The position numbers and the translations under genes were made by a program. This document shows positions 1 to 6,425 of a DNA stretch of 8,848 bases, piece after piece. Position 1 is the first letter of the stretch, and each line of letters starts with the position of its first letter. The notes beneath the pieces are model-generated. The model was not told the DNA's origin. It searched no databases and worked only from the letters and a program-made list of their open reading frames with translations. Source of the stretch: Clostridiales bacterium (GTDB lineage: Bacteria; Bacillota; Clostridia; Lachnospirales; WQUN01); the NCBI GenBank assembly GCA_031254075.1, contig JAIRVD010000026.1, positions 1-8,848 of the forward strand. The letters run 5' to 3'.

Positions 1-1
1 C

Positions 2-688
2 ACGTCGGGCGAAAGAATCGACATCGAACAAGGACTCGTTACTTCCGTAAGATTCCAAGGAAGCACCGTTTATCTCGCGGTTGCGACCGGCGAAGGAAAA
101 ATTATTGACGTTCCGTTCGGTTCCGTTTCTGAAATTTCCGAAGACTTCTTCTTGTCTGCCCAGTTGCATGAAATTTTCAGTCAAGTTCAAGGTCAACGCG
201 CCACCGATTTAATGGGCAAAACAGTTATGGGCTTCACAATGAACGGCGAAACACTTGAGTTCGTTGAAGGCAAGGTTGATTCCATTTCGGTGCAAGGCGA
301 CAAAGCGGTTCTGCATGTAGGCAGTATCCAACTAAATTTCCCGAACGATATTTTTGCAATTGCGGACGACATGCGTCTAATCGGTTCGACAAAGTTCACG
401 CACGGCGATGTTCTCACGGGAATCGAAATAACGAACAACAACGAAACAATGCATCTTTTATTCGACAACGGCAGCCGCATTCAAGCAAAACTTATCAACA
501 ACGTTGTAGACGCGCTTACGTTTATCGGAAGCACACTTACATTCGGCGATGTTGTTAACGGCAAAGTCGTATCGATTTCGATGCAAGGCGGCATTCCTTT
601 CCTTAACGCAGAAGTGCCGGGCGACGATAATCTTCGTCAAATTGATATGCTCGCCTATCTCGAAAGTCGCGCACCAAAATCGGAATAA
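2..688 (+). CDS. flgD: FlgD, flagellar hook-capping/scaffold protein (C-terminal part, 5' end outside window)
   Basis: FlgD caps the growing hook and guides polymerisation of FlgE. The reading frame is open from base 2 to the TAA at 686-688, giving 228 residues with no start in view. The TTG at 152 lies inside the frame and has no SD, so it is not taken as a start. The visible part is beta-rich with about four degenerate repeats of roughly 50 residues. Each opens with a (L/F)(I/M)G-T/K motif (residues 70-75 LMGKTV, 126-130 LIGST, 174-178 FIGST; the first is cut off) and continues with GxV-S(I/V)-x-x-QG (near 11-20, 90-99 and 187-196). This resembles the C-terminal half of clostridial FlgD. 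The N-terminal FlgD signature would lie upstream. Its place just before the TIGR02530-type gene and flgE supports the call. FlgD is inferred from context and repeat style, not from its diagnostic N-terminus. Confidence 0.82.
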   Translation, partial: TSGERIDIEQGLVTSVRFQGSTVYLAVATGEGKIIDVPFGSVSEISEDFFLSAQLHEIFSQVQGQRATDLMGKTVMGFTMNGETLEFVEGKVDSISVQGDKAVLHVGSIQLNFPNDIFAIADDMRLIGSTKFTHGDVLTGIEITNNNETMHLLFDNGSRIQAKLINNVVDALTFIGSTLTFGDVVNGKVVSISMQGGIPFLNAEVPGDDNLRQIDMLAYLESRAPKSE

Positions 689-703
689 TCGCGAGGTGGA
701 AAT

Positions 704-1072
704 ATGATAAACAACATGCATCTTGCGAAAGTCGGTGCCGCGCAATTAGAAACAACGACGCGCAAAACGGAAAATTCCGAAGCTTCAATTAACTTCCGCG
801 ATATTCTCGGAAGCAAAATGGAAACGCCGGTTCATTTTTCAAAACATGCGTCGCTGCGTCTTAACGACAGAAACATCAACCTGTCGGGCGAACAAATCGA
901 CCGCGTAACAGACGGCATTTCAAAAGCAAATGAAAAAGGCATCCGCGATTCTTTGGTACTGGTTGACGACGTTGCGCTGGTCGTAAACGTAAAAAGCCGC
1001 ACCGTAATTACCGCAATCAGCCAAGCGCAAGAAAATATTTTCAGCAATATAGACGGAGCTGTAATCGTTTAA
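704..1072 (+). CDS. Flagellar operon protein of the TIGR02530 (flg_new) type, function unknown
   Basis: This is a 122-residue soluble protein with no signal peptide or membrane segment. The C-terminal two thirds carry the pattern I associate with the TIGR02530 'flagellar operon protein' family: FSKHASLRL near residue 45, then a predicted helix, KGIRDSLVLVDDVALVV (about 85-101) and the ending SRTVITAI (about 104-111). The first 40 residues are polar and probably disordered. The start is ATG 704, after a GAGGTGG-type SD at 693-699. The gene begins 15 nt after the flgD stop. Members of this family sit between flgD and flgE in many clostridia and bacilli, which suggests a role in hook assembly or its control, but I know of no established activity. 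The family assignment is from memory of the motif pattern; the function is open. Confidence 0.85.
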   Translation: MINNMHLAKVGAAQLETTTRKTENSEASINFRDILGSKMETPVHFSKHASLRLNDRNINLSGEQIDRVTDGISKANEKGIRDSLVLVDDVALVVNVKSRTVITAISQAQENIFSNIDGAVIV

Positions 1073-1125
1073 GCCGGACCCTTACGGGGGGCTTCATCTT
1101 CCCGAACGACAGACGGAAGTCTTTT
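1071..1125 (+). promoter_or_regulatory. Possible structured leader of flgE (two small hairpins)
   Basis: The 85-nt gap before flgE can fold locally. Hairpin 1: AAGCC (1071-1075) pairs with GGCTT (1090-1094), with an inner CCC (1079-1081)/GGG (1086-1088) stem and loop TTAC. Hairpin 2: AGAC (1111-1114) and GTCT (1119-1122) close a GGAA tetraloop of GNRA type, and the T-run ends at 1125. Further on, ACCT (1137-1140) could pair with AGGT (1147-1150) inside the flgE SD. The stems are short and were found by eye. It could be a weak attenuator, a processing site or a translational control element, or have no function. It does not resemble the c-di-GMP riboswitch consensus as I know it. Confidence 0.3.
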
Positions 1126-1144
1126 ACAGCTTACGTACCTTTAA

Positions 1145-1149
1145 GGAGG
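1145..1149 (+). promoter_or_regulatory. Strong ribosome binding site of flgE
   Basis: AAGGAGGT around 1143-1150 is a near-perfect SD, 8 nt before ATG 1158. It sets the flgE start, although the next codon (1161) is also ATG. The upstream ACCT at 1137-1140 is complementary to its last four bases. Confidence 0.8.
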
Positions 1150-1157
1150 TTTTTAAT

Positions 1158-2774
1158 ATGATGCGTTCCATGTTTTCAGGTGTTTCTTCATTAAGGGTAC
1201 ACCAAACGAAAATGGACGTTATAGCGAACAATATCGCTAACGTAAACACAGACGGCTTTAAATCGCAACGCGCGACTTTTGCCGATGCTTTTTATCAGAA
1301 CTTGCAAGGCGCTTCGGGACCCGACCCACAATTCGGACGTTCGGGAACAAACCCGCAGCAAGTTGGTCTTGGTTTAAAACTTGCTTCGATAGATAACTTG
1401 ATGCAGCAAGGAATCGCCCGCCGCACAGACAACGCGTTAGACCTTGCAATCGAAGGCGGCGGATTCTTCATCGTACAAGACAGAGGCGGTGCGAATTTAT
1501 TCACACGCGCGGGAAGAATCGAACGCGATGCAGACTGGAATCTTCACATCGGCGGAAACATGCTGATGGGCTGGGGAACCGTTGCCGACCCGAACACACC
1601 GGGCGGGTATGCGGTAGACCGCGGTTTGCTCGCACCGATTTCGCTGTCGGGTGATAAGCAAAGTATGCCTTCCGAACCTACCACTCAAGTAAACATCGCA
1701 GGAAACTTAAACTCCACACAGCTTTCAACTCGAATCAGAAACGGCGTTGAAGAACAATACAGAACCGTTCCGATGACGATTTATGACAGCTTGGGTAATT
1801 CCTATGTTGTAAACATTGATTACGTTTACCACAAAGATATGTCAACTGCTGCCGATTCACCGTACAGCTATTGGACAATGGAATTGCAAACCGGCTCAGT
1901 CGAAGTTGATGCAGGACCTCCTCCAGTAATGGAAGAAGGAGTGCTGGCATATCTCGAAGGCGACCGCAAGAACCCGGTTGTTATCGGCATGTGTCTTTTA
2001 GGCGGAGCGGATATTACAGCAGGAGGATCAATTTCGGATTTCCAAGACAACATGAACACCGTCGCAACAATAGCGTTTAATTCAAATGGTGATTTAGTAG
2101 GTATCGGACGCGCGGACGTGGATGCCGTCAGCGGCAATCCTATTCCTGTAACTTTCAATACTGCCGCTGCAACAGGTTGGCCTATGGCAGCAGCCGATAA
2201 CTGGATGAACGGTAATGTTTTTGAATTTGATATTGTTCCCATAGCAAAAGTTGCGCCCGCCGCGACATTCGGTAATACAGGTGGAGTAACGTCTTCCTAT
2301 GAACCACCGCCGCCAAGCAATACCACACTCACCCAGCCCGGTGTTCTTACATTTAATTTCCAAGAACTCGGTCAACGCGGACAAGAAAACACATCCATTC
2401 GCGCACTCAGAATGGACGGCGGCGGTCCCGGTACCCTTACGGATATTTCCGTGGGTGCGGACGGAACAATTTACGGACGCTATTCAAACGGACGCGACAG
2501 AATTTTAGGTCAAGTCCCGTTGGCGTTCTTCAGCAACCCCGCAGGGCTTGAACGCGTCGGAAACAGCTTCTGGCGCACGACGGCAAACTCGGGTGCGTTC
2601 GACGGCGTCGGCTTAATCGGACAAATGATTGGCGGCGCGCTCGAAGGTTCGAACGTAGACCTTGCCGAACAGTTCACCGAAATGATAACAACACAACGCG
2701 GATTCCAAGCCGCATCAAGGACGATTACCGTTTCGGACGAATTGCTTCAGGAACTTGTTAATTTGAAACGATAA
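1158..2774 (+). CDS. flgE: FlgE, flagellar hook protein
   Basis: FlgE is the structural subunit of the hook, the flexible joint outside the cell. The 538-residue protein has the rod/hook N-terminal signature (residues 12-35, with NNIANVNTDGFK at 24-35). The conserved FlgE/F/G core follows (about 93-150; ALDLAIEGGGFF, then LFTRAGR). A long variable middle domain (about 165-480) contains the FlaE-type region (VPMTIYDSLGN) and a proline stretch (EPPPPSN, about 383). The C-terminal helix signature (about 495-538) includes EMITTQRGFQAASRTITVSDELL. There is no cleavable signal peptide, as expected for export through the flagellar type III system. It is far longer than Bacillus subtilis FlgE (about 264 residues), with the extra length in the surface domain. 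The middle domain holds a single cysteine, Cys279. The start follows a strong SD, and a terminator lies just downstream. Confidence 0.97.
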   Translation: MMRSMFSGVSSLRVHQTKMDVIANNIANVNTDGFKSQRATFADAFYQNLQGASGPDPQFGRSGTNPQQVGLGLKLASIDNLMQQGIARRTDNALDLAIEGGGFFIVQDRGGANLFTRAGRIERDADWNLHIGGNMLMGWGTVADPNTPGGYAVDRGLLAPISLSGDKQSMPSEPTTQVNIAGNLNSTQLSTRIRNGVEEQYRTVPMTIYDSLGNSYVVNIDYVYHKDMSTAADSPYSYWTMELQTGSVEVDAGPPPVMEEGVLAYLEGDRKNPVVIGMCLLGGADITAGGSISDFQDNMNTVATIAFNSNGDLVGIGRADVDAVSGNPIPVTFNTAAATGWPMAAADNWMNGNVFEFDIVPIAKVAPAATFGNTGGVTSSYEPPPPSNTTLTQPGVLTFNFQELGQRGQENTSIRALRMDGGGPGTLTDISVGADGTIYGRYSNGRDRILGQVPLAFFSNPAGLERVGNSFWRTTANSGAFDGVGLIGQMIGGALEGSNVDLAEQFTEMITTQRGFQAASRTITVSDELLQELVNLKR

Positions 2775-2784
2775 AATAAGAAAA

Positions 2785-2826
2785 GCGCGGGTTGATTAAT
2801 TTCTGCGTCAACCCGCGCATTTTTTT
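2785..2826 (+). terminator. Strong intrinsic terminator after flgE
   Basis: An 11-bp perfect stem is formed by GCGCGGGTTGA (2785-2795) and TCAACCCGCGC (2808-2818), with a 12-nt loop and then A plus seven T (2820-2826). It begins 10 nt after the flgE stop. The run of four A just before the stem (2781-2784) would give only a weak tail in the other direction. It probably ends or reduces transcription of the hook module. Confidence 0.93.
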
Positions 2827-2859
2827 AACGAAAAATTAATGCGAAAAATTTAAAAAACA

Positions 2860-2888
2860 TTGTATCCAACATTTTCTTATGATATGCT
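2860..2888 (+). promoter_or_regulatory. Candidate sigma-A-type extended -10 promoter for the flbD-motA-... unit
   Basis: TTGTAT (2860-2865) and TATGCT (2883-2888) are 17 nt apart, with a TATG element (2878-2881) giving an extended -10 of the TRTGN type. The area is AT-rich and comes directly after the terminator. The -35 matches the consensus at only 3 of 6 positions and the -10 at 4 of 6, so the extended element carries the case. I found no sigma-D/sigma-28-like TAAA plus GCCGATAT pair at suitable spacing. The predicted transcript start is near 2895. Confidence 0.5.
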
Positions 2889-2928
2889 ACGCGAGAACGC
2901 AAGAATAATCAAAAGGAGATGCGTTGTT

Positions 2929-3123
2929 ATGATAACAGTCACGAAAATTAACGACAGGGACATCGTTGTAAACTGTGACCTGATTGAGTTAATCGAATCA
3001 ACACCCGACACCACCCTTACCACCACAACAGGACGCAAAATCATAGTTCTTGACACTGTTGACGAAATTTTGAAAAAAGTAGTTGAATATAAAGGGCGTA
3101 TCAATAAAGTAAAAATCGACTAA
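2929..3123 (+). CDS. flbD: FlbD/SwrD family small flagellar protein
   Basis: The 64-residue protein matches the FlbD family, called SwrD (YlzI) in Bacillus subtilis: MITVTKINDRDIVVN at the start, LIELIESTPDTTLTTTTG in the middle, and a C-terminal helix (VDEILKKVVEYK) with a basic end. Family length is about 60-75 residues. The start is ATG 2929, set by an AAAAGGAG SD at 2911-2918. An in-frame TTG at 2860 would add 23 residues, but it has no SD and lies in the promoter candidate. In B. subtilis SwrD is reported to raise motor power and to be needed for swarming. Here the gene stands directly before motA and motB, which fits a role at the stator. The stop is 20 nt before motA. Whether this protein acts as SwrD does is inferred. 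Confidence 0.92.
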   Translation: MITVTKINDRDIVVNCDLIELIESTPDTTLTTTTGRKIIVLDTVDEILKKVVEYKGRINKVKID

Positions 3124-3126
3124 CCC

Positions 3127-3146
3127 GAGAGGGGTTGTAAAAATTG
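3127..3146 (+). promoter_or_regulatory. SD and TTG start of motA
   Basis: GAGAGGGG at 3127-3134 lies 9 nt before TTG 3144. No ATG or GTG in this frame lies between this point and the conserved first membrane helix, so TTG is the best start. A TTG start usually lowers translation compared with ATG. Confidence 0.75.
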
Positions 3147-3968
3147 GAACTCGGAACGATTATTGGATTAGTTTTAGGTACAGTATTCATTTTAGCTTCC
3201 ATACTTATTACCAGCGGGGGTCAAATATCAGGAATAGGTGCCTTTATCGACGGTCCTTCGTTAATGATAGTTGTCGGCGGAACTTTTGCCGCCGGGCTGG
3301 TAAGCGTAAAATTAAAAAATTTTATCGGCTCGTTTAAGGCGGGTGTGGTGTCGTTTAAACCTCCGGTATTAGACCCTGCCGCCGCAATCGACACGGTTGT
3401 TCAACTCGCGAACACCGCACGTAAAGAGGGCGTTCTCGCTCTTGAAGAATCCGCGGCAAACATGGGCGACCAATTCTTGAAAAAAGGAATCATGCTCATT
3501 GTTGACGGTACCGACCCCGAACTCGTTAAAGGAATTATGGAAACGGAACTCGGCTACACAGACGAACGCCACAGCGGCGTATCCGCGTTCTTTGAAGCAC
3601 TTGCGACATACGCACCCTCATGGGGAATGGTGGGTACGATGGTTGGATTGATACTTATGCTTGGCGACCTTGACGACCCCGATTCTTTGGGGCCGATGAT
3701 GTCGGTTGCTCTTATAACGACGTTTTACGGGTGTATTATGGCGAATTTCTTATTTAACCCGATTGCGTCAAAATTGAAAGACATCAGTAAAGAAGAAATT
3801 CTCTTCAGAACGGTTATGGTTGAGGGAATGCTTTCCATTCAGGCAGGCGAAAACCCTCGTATTATCGAAGAAAAATTAAAATCATTCCTTGCGCCCGCAT
3901 TGCGCGGAGGCGTAGGAGCGAGCGGCGGGGGCGGAGGTAAGCCCGGACCCGGGGGAGTTGATGAATAA
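3144..3968 (+). CDS. motA: MotA, flagellar stator subunit
   Basis: MotA forms the ring of the ion-driven stator around MotB in the cytoplasmic membrane and pushes on FliG. The 274-residue protein shows the family layout: membrane helices at about 5-24 and 36-54, a large cytoplasmic loop (about 60-150), then helices at about 153-174 and 185-205. The loop contains ARKEGVLALEE; Arg93 and Glu101 or Glu102 are likely counterparts of the Escherichia coli FliG-contacting Arg90 and Glu98. Pro158 (APSWGMVGTMVG) and Pro206 (FNPIA) match the conserved prolines near the ion path. The tail after about residue 250 is glycine-rich (GGVGASGGGGGKPGPGG), which is unusual. The start is TTG after an SD. It overlaps motB by one base in TAATG. 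The coupling ion (H+ or Na+) cannot be told from this. Confidence 0.95.
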   Translation: MELGTIIGLVLGTVFILASILITSGGQISGIGAFIDGPSLMIVVGGTFAAGLVSVKLKNFIGSFKAGVVSFKPPVLDPAAAIDTVVQLANTARKEGVLALEESAANMGDQFLKKGIMLIVDGTDPELVKGIMETELGYTDERHSGVSAFFEALATYAPSWGMVGTMVGLILMLGDLDDPDSLGPMMSVALITTFYGCIMANFLFNPIASKLKDISKEEILFRTVMVEGMLSIQAGENPRIIEEKLKSFLAPALRGGVGASGGGGGKPGPGGVDE

Positions 3969-4855
3969 TGAAGCGTAAAAAAGGAAGTGCATCAAATCCA
4001 AATGCTGTTCTGCCCGGTTACATGGCGAGTTATGCCGACATGTTTACCGTTTTATTTGCGTTCTTTGTTTTAATGTACTCCATGTCACAAACCGACCAGG
4101 AATTGTTTGAACGATTTCAAGCAAGCTTTGCCGCTGCTACAGGACGCGCAGACAGTGTGAATGTCGGTATGGGCGGCGACACCCTTATTAGTGCAGGGAG
4201 TGATATTCTTCCCCAACCACAACCTCCGATTATAGGTGCGCCGGGCGATGATGTCGGAACCGGCGACCCCGGCTCGGGCAGTGCGGGCGGCGTCGAACAC
4301 CAAGGCGATACCGCAGGCGATATGATGAATACTTTTATGACATACATGGCGGACATATTGCCTGTTGAACCCGGCAACAATGAAAATCCCGGACAGGTGG
4401 GTCCATATACCGTAGAAATCGGCGAAAATTATATTCGTATACGTATGGATGATTATGGCGGAGTGTTTTTTAATTCGGGGCAAGCGAGACTTACGCCTGA
4501 TGCGATTGTCTCATTAAATAATCTTGGTCCCGTACTTAAAGACTTTGAATCAAGAGGAAACGGTATAATTGTAGAAGGACATACAGATACTCGTCCTATA
4601 AACAGTGCGGTTTTTCCAAGCAACTGGACACTTTCAGGTGCGCGTGCCTCTTCTGTAGTTGAACACCTTGTTGTTAATCATGAAATTGATGTTCAAATGA
4701 TTGCCGGCTTGGGCAGAGGGGAATATTTCCCTCTTGACACAAACAATACCCCCGAAGCCCATGCACGTAATCGCAGAGTGGAGATTACCATTTACACTCA
4801 AGAAGTGACGGCAGGCGGGGTAATTGGCGGATGGTTCTCAATTCCCGGAACATGA
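3968..4855 (+). CDS. motB: MotB, flagellar stator subunit with OmpA-like peptidoglycan-binding domain
   Basis: MotB anchors the stator to peptidoglycan and carries the ion-binding aspartate. The 295-residue protein has a short basic N-terminus (KRKK), then the single membrane helix (about 20-40) with Asp24 in SYADMFTVLFAFF, equivalent to E. coli Asp32. A plug-like helix follows (about 43-58). Next comes a long Gly/Pro/Asp-rich linker (about 67-118; QPQPP and GTGDPGSGSAGG) and the OmpA-like domain (about 147-280). That domain has VEGHTDTRPI (202-211, Asp207) and a conserved basic motif RNRRVE (267-272). An SD (GGGGGAG, 3951-3957) lies in the end of motA, and the ATG shares one base with the motA stop, so coupled translation is likely. 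The stop is 50 nt before fliL. Confidence 0.96.
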   Translation: MKRKKGSASNPNAVLPGYMASYADMFTVLFAFFVLMYSMSQTDQELFERFQASFAAATGRADSVNVGMGGDTLISAGSDILPQPQPPIIGAPGDDVGTGDPGSGSAGGVEHQGDTAGDMMNTFMTYMADILPVEPGNNENPGQVGPYTVEIGENYIRIRMDDYGGVFFNSGQARLTPDAIVSLNNLGPVLKDFESRGNGIIVEGHTDTRPINSAVFPSNWTLSGARASSVVEHLVVNHEIDVQMIAGLGRGEYFPLDTNNTPEAHARNRRVEITIYTQEVTAGGVIGGWFSIPGT

Positions 4856-4905
4856 TATTTTTATGAAAATTTGAAATAATACAATAATGCAAGTGGGAGG
4901 TTTTT

Positions 4906-5409
4906 ATGGACAAGAGCAAGCTGATGATGATGATTATAATCGCACTCTTAGTATTGTTGTTGGGAACAGTAGTTGGCGTAGGTGTTTGGCTAATAGGCTC
5001 GTCCCGTCCCAACCCCGAACTGACTGTTAATCCTGCAGAGCCGATTACAACAGAAGTAGTTACAGCGAGTAATATGCGTCTTGTTTCCCTTAACCAGGTA
5101 GTAGCAAATTTGGCTCTCGGTCCGAACGGGAGGTCTGACAGTATACTTGCAGAGGTAGTTATAGGAATTAACGATACGGTTAGCCAAGATGAGGTTGACG
5201 CGTTTGAAACAACTTTGACAAACAGGCTTTCTGTAGCCCGAAATGATGTTTTCAATATATTCGGCGTTCTGACATACGATGAAGTAAGAACAGTTGAAGG
5301 CAGAGCAGCGGCGGCCGAAATGATAAAAGTAAGACTGCAGGAATCTTTTGAATCAAATTTAATAGTAGCTATTTACTTTAACGAATGGAATGTCGTGAGA
5401 GGTCAATAG
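4906..5409 (+). CDS. fliL: FliL, flagellar basal body-associated protein
   Basis: FliL is a single-pass membrane protein that surrounds or supports the stator and improves torque. The 167-residue protein has a short basic N-terminus, a strong membrane helix (about 7-31; rich in I, L, V and G), a flexible segment, and an extracytoplasmic FliL domain (about 58-165). Visible family traits are VVANLAL followed by a short turn and ILAEVVIGI, a long helix with LTNRLSVARNDV, and the ending ESFESNLIVAIYFNEWNVV. The start is ATG 4906, 5 nt after GGGAGG. The 50-nt AT-rich gap upstream shows no hairpin or convincing promoter. It stands between the stator genes and the switch genes, as in many Firmicutes. 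Confidence 0.94.
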   Translation: MDKSKLMMMIIIALLVLLLGTVVGVGVWLIGSSRPNPELTVNPAEPITTEVVTASNMRLVSLNQVVANLALGPNGRSDSILAEVVIGINDTVSQDEVDAFETTLTNRLSVARNDVFNIFGVLTYDEVRTVEGRAAAAEMIKVRLQESFESNLIVAIYFNEWNVVRGQ

Positions 5410-5414
5410 AGAGC

Positions 5415-5429
5415 AGGTGACTTTAATTG
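5415..5429 (+). promoter_or_regulatory. SD and TTG start of fliM
   Basis: AGGTGA (5415-5420) matches the 3' side of the consensus SD and lies 6 nt before TTG 5427. The encoded start (M)SDILSQAEIDALL is the conserved FliM N-terminus, so the TTG is placed with good support. Confidence 0.8.
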
Positions 5430-6425
5430 AGTGATATTCTTTCACAAGCCGAGATAGATGCACTGCTTAATCAGATGATGTCAAGCGACGAGGGAATTTC
5501 TGATGCCCCGCCGATGATGTTAAAAGCCAAAGAAGCGCGACCATATGATTTTGCCAACCCGTCGAAATTTAACAGAGAACAGTTACGTACACTTGAAAAT
5601 ATTTTTGACAACTTTGCAAGAAGCACTTCGTCTTTCTTAACAGGATATTTACGTACCGCGGCGCATCTTGAGGTTTCAAGCTCGGAAGAAATTATGTACC
5701 GCGACTTTAACGTTGCCTTAGCAAACCCTGTTATTCTTTCGATGATTGAACTTGCTCCGTTGAAGGGTACAGTGATCGCCGATATGTCCAGCAATGTCGG
5801 ATACGCGATAATCGACAGAATTTTAGGCGGTCCGGGATTTGGAATAAACAAAATGAGAGACTTTTCCGAAATCGAAAAAATTCTTCTTGAGCGCGTGATG
5901 CTGCAAATTTTATCTTTCCTGCCAGAACCGTGGGAAGGTGTGTTGCCGCTTCGTCCGCGTTTGGAAAAAATAGAAACGAATACTCAGTTCGCGCAAATTA
6001 TTGCGCCTACGGATAAAGTAGCTTTGGTAGTTCTTACTATAAAAATTGGTACCTCGGAAGGAAATATTTCTTTCTGTTTACCGCACAGAGTGCTTGAACC
6101 TATTGTTGACAGGTTGTATACTCGATTCTGGTATGGTCAGAAGGAAGAAGAAAATAAAGATATGTACCGCGAAAGACTGGAGATAGAGCTTGAACGCGCA
6201 AAAGTTCCCGTGTCGGTACAAGTTGGCACGTCAAGAATTATGGTAAACGATTTTATCAATTTACAGGTCGGAGATATAATTCCGCTTGATTCATATGTAA
6301 GTTCCGATGTAAGTGTTTTAATAGGCAAGATGCATAAATTCCATGCAAAACCGGGACCAAGCCGAGGCAAGTATGCGGTTCAAATCACGGATTTGATTGA
6401 GAGGGAGGAGTTAAAAAATGGGTGA
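5427..6425 (+). CDS. fliM: FliM, flagellar motor switch protein
   Basis: FliM is the middle part of the C-ring. It binds phosphorylated CheY and links FliG to FliN/FliY. The 332-residue protein has the N-terminal CheY-binding peptide (LSQAEIDALLNQM, residues 5-17), a linker, then the CheC-like middle domain (about 40-230) with the GGPG motif at 134-137 that contacts FliG. The C-terminal SpoA/FliN-like domain (about 245-325) includes VQVGTSRIMVNDFINLQVGDIIPL. The length is normal for the family (about 320-335). The start is TTG 5427 after AGGTGA. The last eight bases overlap the start of fliY, and the fliY SD (GGGAGGAG) lies in fliM's final codons, so the two switch proteins are probably made in linked amounts. 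No CheC-type phosphatase motif is evident in its middle domain. Confidence 0.97.
   Translation: MSDILSQAEIDALLNQMMSSDEGISDAPPMMLKAKEARPYDFANPSKFNREQLRTLENIFDNFARSTSSFLTGYLRTAAHLEVSSSEEIMYRDFNVALANPVILSMIELAPLKGTVIADMSSNVGYAIIDRILGGPGFGINKMRDFSEIEKILLERVMLQILSFLPEPWEGVLPLRPRLEKIETNTQFAQIIAPTDKVALVVLTIKIGTSEGNISFCLPHRVLEPIVDRLYTRFWYGQKEEENKDMYRERLEIELERAKVPVSVQVGTSRIMVNDFINLQVGDIIPLDSYVSSDVSVLIGKMHKFHAKPGPSRGKYAVQITDLIEREELKNG

Noticed and set aside
152..154. TTG as start of the first gene
   Set aside because: The frame is open to the window edge, has no SD here, and upstream residues continue the repeat pattern, so the gene starts outside the window.
1073..1157. c-di-GMP riboswitch upstream of flgE
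   Set aside because: Such riboswitches are known before flagellar genes, but the conserved core elements I would expect are not seen and the region is only 85 nt.
1868..2384. Open frames on the - strand inside the flgE middle domain (124 and 96 codons)
   Set aside because: The + frame is continuous FlgE with conserved ends. The antisense frames have no start signal or family pattern.
2860..2862. TTG as start of flbD
   Set aside because: It would add 23 residues not typical of the family, has no SD and sits in the promoter candidate. ATG 2929 has a good SD.
4856..4905. Promoter or terminator between motB and fliL
   Set aside because: The gap is AT-rich but has no hairpin and no -35/-10 pair at good spacing.
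4785..5255. A 156-codon open frame on the - strand
   Set aside because: It is antisense to the end of motB and most of fliL, with no motif or start signal.
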